Below are positions 5,272 through 8,507 of a DNA stretch of 8,507 bases, piece after piece. Both the position numbers and the translations under genes were made by a program. The DNA comes from Chloroflexota bacterium (lineage in GTDB: Bacteria > Chloroflexota > Dormibacteria > Aeolococcales > Aeolococcaceae), in the NCBI GenBank assembly GCA_005889515.1, contig VBHE01000009.1, forward strand, positions 1 through 8,507, read 5' to 3'. Numbering within the stretch: position 1 is the first letter of the stretch; every line of letters starts with the position of its first letter. The notes under the pieces were generated by a model. It was not told the origin of the DNA and ran no database searches. It was given only the letters and a program-made list of their open reading frames with translations.

Positions 5272-6297
5272 ATGAATCGGTCCCGTGCCGCGATCCTCCT
5301 GGGGATCACCGTCCTCGGCGGCGCCGCCGGTGCCGCCGCCCTCGCCCGGATGGCGAGCGCCGAACGCCGCAGACTGCGCGACGACCCCGAGTACCTCGAG
5401 CTGAGCCGGCGGGTGGCCGGCCGCCCCGTGATCGCGGTCTCCGGCGACGGCACCCGGCTCCACGCCGAGGTCTTCGGCGCGGACTCCTCCCCCACCCTCG
5501 TCCTCCTCCACGGCTGGACCGAGGCGCTGCGCTTCTGGCATCCGCAGATCGTCGATCTCGCCCGGGACCACCGCGTCGTCGCCGTCGACCTGCGCGGCCA
5601 CGGCGGCAGCGGCAGCGGCGAGTTCTCGACCGACGCCCTCGCCGACGACCTCTCCGCGGTGCTCGCCGCCTGCGTGCCCGCCGGCGAGAAGGCGGTGCTC
5701 GCCGGCCACTCCATGGGCGCGATGGCGATCGTCGCCTGGGCGCAGCGCCACCCCGAGGAGGTCGGGCGCGCCGCCGGCGCGGTGCTCATCAGCACCGGGA
5801 TCGGCGACCTGGTCGCCGAGTCCGAGCTCATCCCCCTCCCCCCCGCCCTCATCCGCGCCCGCCGCCTGATCGGGCCGGCCATGCTCACCACCGCGCCGGT
5901 CGCCCCCGGCTGGCTCGCGCCGGTCTCCCGCCGCGCCGTCCGCTACGTGACCCTCGGGCCGGAGGCCACCCCGGCGCAGGTCGCCTTCTGCCACGACGTC
6001 GTCCTCTCCTGCCGGCGCGACACCTGGGCGGGGTGGGGCGCCGTCCTCGCCCGGCTCGACCTCACCGAGGCGGTGCCCTCGCTGCGCACCCCGACCCTGG
6101 TGATGGCCGGCGACCGCGACCGGCTCACCCCGCCGTCGCACGCGCGCCGCCTCCACCGCGCCCTTCCCCAGCCCGCCGGCCTGGTGGTGCTCGAGGGCGC
6201 CGGGCACATGCTCCCGGTCGAGCGCGCCGACGCGGTGAACACGCGGCTGCGGGAGTTCGTCGCCGCCCACGCCGGGGTCGCCGCGGCGACGGGTTAG
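5272..6297 (+). CDS. Alpha/beta hydrolase with N-terminal membrane anchor
   Basis: The protein is 341 residues from the ATG at 5272; starting at 5266 adds only Met-Pro. Numbered from the 5272 start, an N-terminal hydrophobic segment (about residues 6-26) looks like a single membrane anchor or uncleaved signal. The catalytic core begins near residue 50. HGW (80-82) forms the oxyanion region, RGHGGS (108-113) follows strand 4, and GHSMG (145-149) carries nucleophile Ser147. GDRDRLTP (280-287) supplies the acid, most likely Asp283, and GAGH (309-312) the catalytic His310. The triad is complete, so the enzyme should be active. It belongs to the broad esterase/lipase, haloperoxidase-like alpha/beta-hydrolase group, and the substrate cannot be predicted. 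The stop codon overlaps that of the convergent MFS gene within TTAG, leaving a 4-base overlap. Confidence 0.92.
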   Translation: MNRSRAAILLGITVLGGAAGAAALARMASAERRRLRDDPEYLELSRRVAGRPVIAVSGDGTRLHAEVFGADSSPTLVLLHGWTEALRFWHPQIVDLARDHRVVAVDLRGHGGSGSGEFSTDALADDLSAVLAACVPAGEKAVLAGHSMGAMAIVAWAQRHPEEVGRAAGAVLISTGIGDLVAESELIPLPPALIRARRLIGPAMLTTAPVAPGWLAPVSRRAVRYVTLGPEATPAQVAFCHDVVLSCRRDTWAGWGAVLARLDLTEAVPSLRTPTLVMAGDRDRLTPPSHARRLHRALPQPAGLVVLEGAGHMLPVERADAVNTRLREFVAAHAGVAAATG

Positions 6298-7667
6298 GCG
6301 GGAGCCTCCGCCTCGAGGCGGGTGTCGAGGAAGCCTCGCGCGATGACGCACGCGGCGATGAGCGCGGCGGCGGCGGCGGCGAGGGCGAGCCGCATCCCGG
6401 CGACGAACGAGCCCTGGACGAGGAGCGACCCGAAGAGGGCGACGCCGACCACCCCGCCGACCTGCCGGCCGGCGTTGAACACACCCGCGGCGATGCCGAC
6501 CCGCTGCGCCGGGACCGAGCCGACGAGCGCGGTGTTCAGCGGCGGGACCACCAGGCCCCAGCCGCCGCCGACGGCGATGAGCGGCAGCACCATCGCCGCG
6601 TAGCCGGTGGCCGGCCCCATCGTCACCAGGGCGGCGAGCCCGCTCGCGGCGACGAGCAGGCCGGTGACGACGAGCGCTCGTGGCCCGGTGCGCACCACCA
6701 GCCGGCCGGCGAGCAGGTTGGCGCCGACCACGCTCAGGGTCATGGGCAGGAAGGTGAGCCCGGTGAGGACCGGCGAGTAGCCGCGCACCCGCTCGAAGTA
6801 CAGCGCCTGGACGAAGATCTGCCCGTAGAGGCCCAGGTTGAGCAGCACCCCCACCACCGCGGTGGCGGAGAAGGCGGAGGAGCGGAAGAGGGCGAGGGGG
6901 AGCATCGGGCTGCGGCCCCGCCGCTCGACGGCGAGGAACGCCGCCGCCGACGCCGCGGCGAGAACGAAGGCGGCCACCACCGCCGGCGAGCGCCAGCCGA
7001 GGTCGCCGCCCTCGATGAGCGCGAAGGTCAGCGCCCCGCTGCTGAGCATCCCCAGACCCTGGCCGCCGAGGTCGAGCCCGGCCGCGGGGGCGCGCATCGC
7101 GGGGGCGCGGCAGAGCAGGCTGAGGGCCAGCCCGAGCAGGCCGAGGCCGCCGGTGAGCAGGAAGACGGCGCGCCAGCCGGCGACGCCGACGAGCAGGCCG
7201 CCGGCGAGCGGCCCCACCGCGATCCCCGCGCCGCCGCTGCCTCCCCAGATCGCGATGCTCCGGGCGCGCTCGGCGGTGCCGGTCACGCTGTGGCTCAGCA
7301 CCCGCAGCGAGGCGGGGAGGAGCATCGCCGCGCCCAGCCCGGCGACGCCCTGGAGGAGGGCGAGCGCCCAGGCGGTCGGGGCGGCGACGCTGAGCAGCGA
7401 GGCGGCGGCGAAGACGCCGAATCCGGCGGCGAGCACGCCGCGGCCGCCGAGGCGGTCGCCGAGCGCCCCGGCGGTGAGCAGGGTCGCGGCGAAGGCGAGG
7501 TTGTAGGAGTCGACCACCCACTGCAGCGCCGACACCCCGGCGCCGAGGCCGGCACCGATGCGCGTCAGCGCGACGTTCACCACCGTGGTGGCGAGGATCA
7601 CCACGAAGTAGCCGAGGCTCGTGGCGACCAGTGTCAGGCGGTCGGAACGCGGCCGGGTGCCCCCCAC
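6294..7667 (-). CDS. MFS transporter, DHA2-type drug/proton antiporter
   Basis: The protein is 457 residues from the GTG at 7667; a GTG three codons upstream (7676) gives 460. It is highly hydrophobic and, by length and motifs, should have about 14 membrane spans as in the DHA2 family of proton-driven exporters. Numbered from the upstream GTG, LQWVVDSYNLAFAATLL (51-67) is the family's TM2 signature. AGALGDRLGGRG (69-80) is motif A in the loop between spans 2 and 3. The Gly-rich GGSGGAGIAVGPLAGG (145-160) is antiporter motif C. The TM1 signature is present as TTVVNVAL, but the usual acidic residue just before it (LDxT) is Ala29. A leaderless start is likely, since TAGGGT (7680-7675) lies 7 bases before the GTG at 7667. 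It is 21 bases downstream of the O-methyltransferase stop, so export of a methylated product is conceivable but unproven. Confidence 0.9.
   Translation of the reverse strand: MGGTRPRSDRLTLVATSLGYFVVILATTVVNVALTRIGAGLGAGVSALQWVVDSYNLAFAATLLTAGALGDRLGGRGVLAAGFGVFAAASLLSVAAPTAWALALLQGVAGLGAAMLLPASLRVLSHSVTGTAERARSIAIWGGSGGAGIAVGPLAGGLLVGVAGWRAVFLLTGGLGLLGLALSLLCRAPAMRAPAAGLDLGGQGLGMLSSGALTFALIEGGDLGWRSPAVVAAFVLAAASAAAFLAVERRGRSPMLPLALFRSSAFSATAVVGVLLNLGLYGQIFVQALYFERVRGYSPVLTGLTFLPMTLSVVGANLLAGRLVVRTGPRALVVTGLLVAASGLAALVTMGPATGYAAMVLPLIAVGGGWGLVVPPLNTALVGSVPAQRVGIAAGVFNAGRQVGGVVGVALFGSLLVQGSFVAGMRLALAAAAAALIAACVIARGFLDTRLEAEAPA
6308..6321. repeat. Perfect 14-base palindrome near the MFS 3' end
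   Basis: CCGCCTCGAGGCGG is fully self-complementary and can fold as a 5-base GC stem with a TCGA loop. It lies inside the last codons of the MFS gene, just before the overlapping convergent stops. It could slow or end either transcript but has no T-run. Confidence 0.3.
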
Positions 7668-7674
7668 ACCCGAC

Positions 7675-7680
7675 ACCCTA
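7675..7680 (-). promoter_or_regulatory. -10 element of a leaderless MFS mRNA
   Basis: TAGGGT (TANNNT) on the minus strand lies between the O-methyltransferase stop and the MFS start. Seven bases separate it from the GTG at 7667, the same spacing as for the hydrolase gene. This supports an independent promoter and the 7667 start over 7676, which overlaps the element itself. Confidence 0.45.
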
Positions 7681-7688
7681 GCCGATGT

Positions 7689-8507
7689 TCAGACCGCGAC
7701 CGCCTCCACGATGCTGAAGGGCGACGCGGTCGGACGCACCTGGCGGAGCGCGAAGCCGCAGCGGGCCAGCAGGCGGGCGAAGTCCTCGCGGGTGCGCTCG
7801 CGTCCGCCGGTGAGCACGAGCATCGCCACGTCGATGACCCGGCCGGGGTCGGGGGCGTTGCCGGGGACGATCACCGACTCGACGAGGAGCAGCCGGGTGC
7901 CGGGGCGCATGGCGTCACGGCAGACCCCGAGGATGCGCGCGGCCTTCGACTCCTCCCAGTCGTGGATGATCCACTTCATCAGGTAGGCGTCGGCGCCGCC
8001 GGGCACGGACTCGAAGAAGCTGCCCGCCACCAGCTCGCAGCGCGACATCACCCCGGCGCGGTGGAGGGGTCCGCCCTCGCGGGCGCGCTCGATCACCTCC
8101 GCCTGGTCGAAGAGGACGCCGCGGAGCGTCGGGTTGGCCACGAGCAGCGCCGCGAGCAGCGCGCCCTGGCCACCGGCGACGTCGACGAGGCTCCCCACGC
8201 CGCTGAGGTCGCACGCCGCGACGACCGCCGGATCGCTGATCGTCGACATGCAGGTCATCGCGTTGTCGAACGTGCTGGCGTACTCGGGATCCGAGCCGAT
8301 CCACTCGAAGAACCCGGTGCCGGTGTTGGTCTCGATCGCGGTGCGGCCGGTGCGCACGCACTCGGCGACGTCGGCCCACATCGGCCAGTGCCAGGGGGCT
8401 CCGAGGAACACCGCCCAGTCGCGCACCGAGTTGGGCTCGCCGGCGCAGAGCGGCCGGGCCAGGCGGGTCATCGCGAAGCGCCCGTCGCGACGCTCTGCGA
8501 AGATCCC
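7689..8507 (-). CDS. O-methyltransferase (Methyltransf_2 type), 5'-partial
   Basis: The fragment has 272 residues and its 5' end is beyond the window. The frame stays open from the ATG at 8471 to the window edge, and the extra residues (GIFAERRDGRF) continue the family's N-terminal winged-helix pattern, so 8471 is not the true start. The family runs to about 340 residues, so roughly 65-70 are missing. Features, numbered from the window edge: SVRDWAVFLGAPWHW (27-41), the family's substrate-side helix; LVDVAGGQGALLAALL (107-122), the SAM-binding glycine loop; and MKWIIHDW (177-184) with catalytic base His182. LLLVESVIVP (206-215) follows the SAM fold. Such enzymes methylate phenolic or other hydroxyls of aromatic and polyketide metabolites, including carminomycin- and hydroxyneurosporene-type substrates. 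The substrate here is unknown. The MFS exporter gene begins 21 bases downstream. Confidence 0.9.
   Translation of the reverse strand, partial: GIFAERRDGRFAMTRLARPLCAGEPNSVRDWAVFLGAPWHWPMWADVAECVRTGRTAIETNTGTGFFEWIGSDPEYASTFDNAMTCMSTISDPAVVAACDLSGVGSLVDVAGGQGALLAALLVANPTLRGVLFDQAEVIERAREGGPLHRAGVMSRCELVAGSFFESVPGGADAYLMKWIIHDWEESKAARILGVCRDAMRPGTRLLLVESVIVPGNAPDPGRVIDVAMLVLTGGRERTREDFARLLARCGFALRQVRPTASPFSIVEAVAV

Noticed and set aside
2988..5891. A 967-codon open frame on the minus strand
   Set aside because: Only its last 348 codons are the membrane-fusion protein, which has its own lipoprotein signal start. The rest runs out of frame through the oxidoreductase and antisense to the hydrolase and is Arg/Pro/Ala-rich, a result of high GC.
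5089..7521. An 810-codon open frame on the minus strand
   Set aside because: It is a shifted frame of the MFS gene plus the antisense of the hydrolase gene, with Arg/Gly/Ala-rich sequence and no domain; both real genes are well supported.
1..8507. A CRISPR array, insertion sequence, toxin-antitoxin pair or defence system
   Set aside because: No regularly spaced repeats, transposase or integrase motifs, terminal repeats with target duplications, or known defence domains were seen on either strand.

Overview
This is a very GC-rich stretch (about 70% by eye, with G or C at nearly every third codon position) from a free-living bacterium. Long open frames on the wrong strand are a by-product of that composition. 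The gene types suggest an actinobacterium or a soil relative such as Ca. Dormibacterota or Chloroflexota: an F420-type luciferase-like oxidoreductase, a mycothiol-type DinB/maleylpyruvate isomerase relative, a DHA2 exporter, and several genes that appear leaderless. This placement is inferred from gene content and composition, without any marker gene.

Left part (1-1774). The window opens inside a DinB/mycothiol-dependent isomerase-like gene (+). Two small proteins of the antibiotic-biosynthesis-monooxygenase (ABM) fold follow on the same strand, each with a strong Shine-Dalgarno sequence. A 100-residue protein of unknown function on the minus strand runs into the end of the second ABM gene, overlapping it by 41 bases.

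Middle part (1775-4303). A chemotaxis-receptor signalling domain without a sensor or membrane region (-) stands exactly head to head with a small DUF4267-like membrane protein (+). The two predicted ATG codons share one CATG. This looks like a rearrangement junction. Next comes a lipoprotein membrane-fusion (HlyD/MacA-like) subunit (-) with no transporter partner in the window. A 269-base non-coding stretch upstream of it holds a good plus-strand promoter, inverted repeats and what may be the cut-off start of a lost gene.

Right part (4304-8507). An LLM-class F420-dependent oxidoreductase (-) and a membrane-anchored alpha/beta hydrolase (+) diverge from a 62-base promoter region. A DHA2-type MFS exporter (-) converges on the hydrolase with overlapping stop codons. 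It lies just downstream of a Methyltransf_2-type O-methyltransferase (-) whose 5' end is outside the window. O-methyltransferase, exporter, hydrolase, F420 oxidoreductase and ABM proteins together look like tailoring, detoxification or export functions for small molecules, but no core biosynthetic enzyme is visible. I found no RNA gene, insertion sequence, CRISPR array or phage gene. No clearly new defence or mobile system can be supported. The most unusual points are the CATG head-to-head junction, the promoter with a 7-codon stub, and the recurring leaderless TANNNT-start arrangement.
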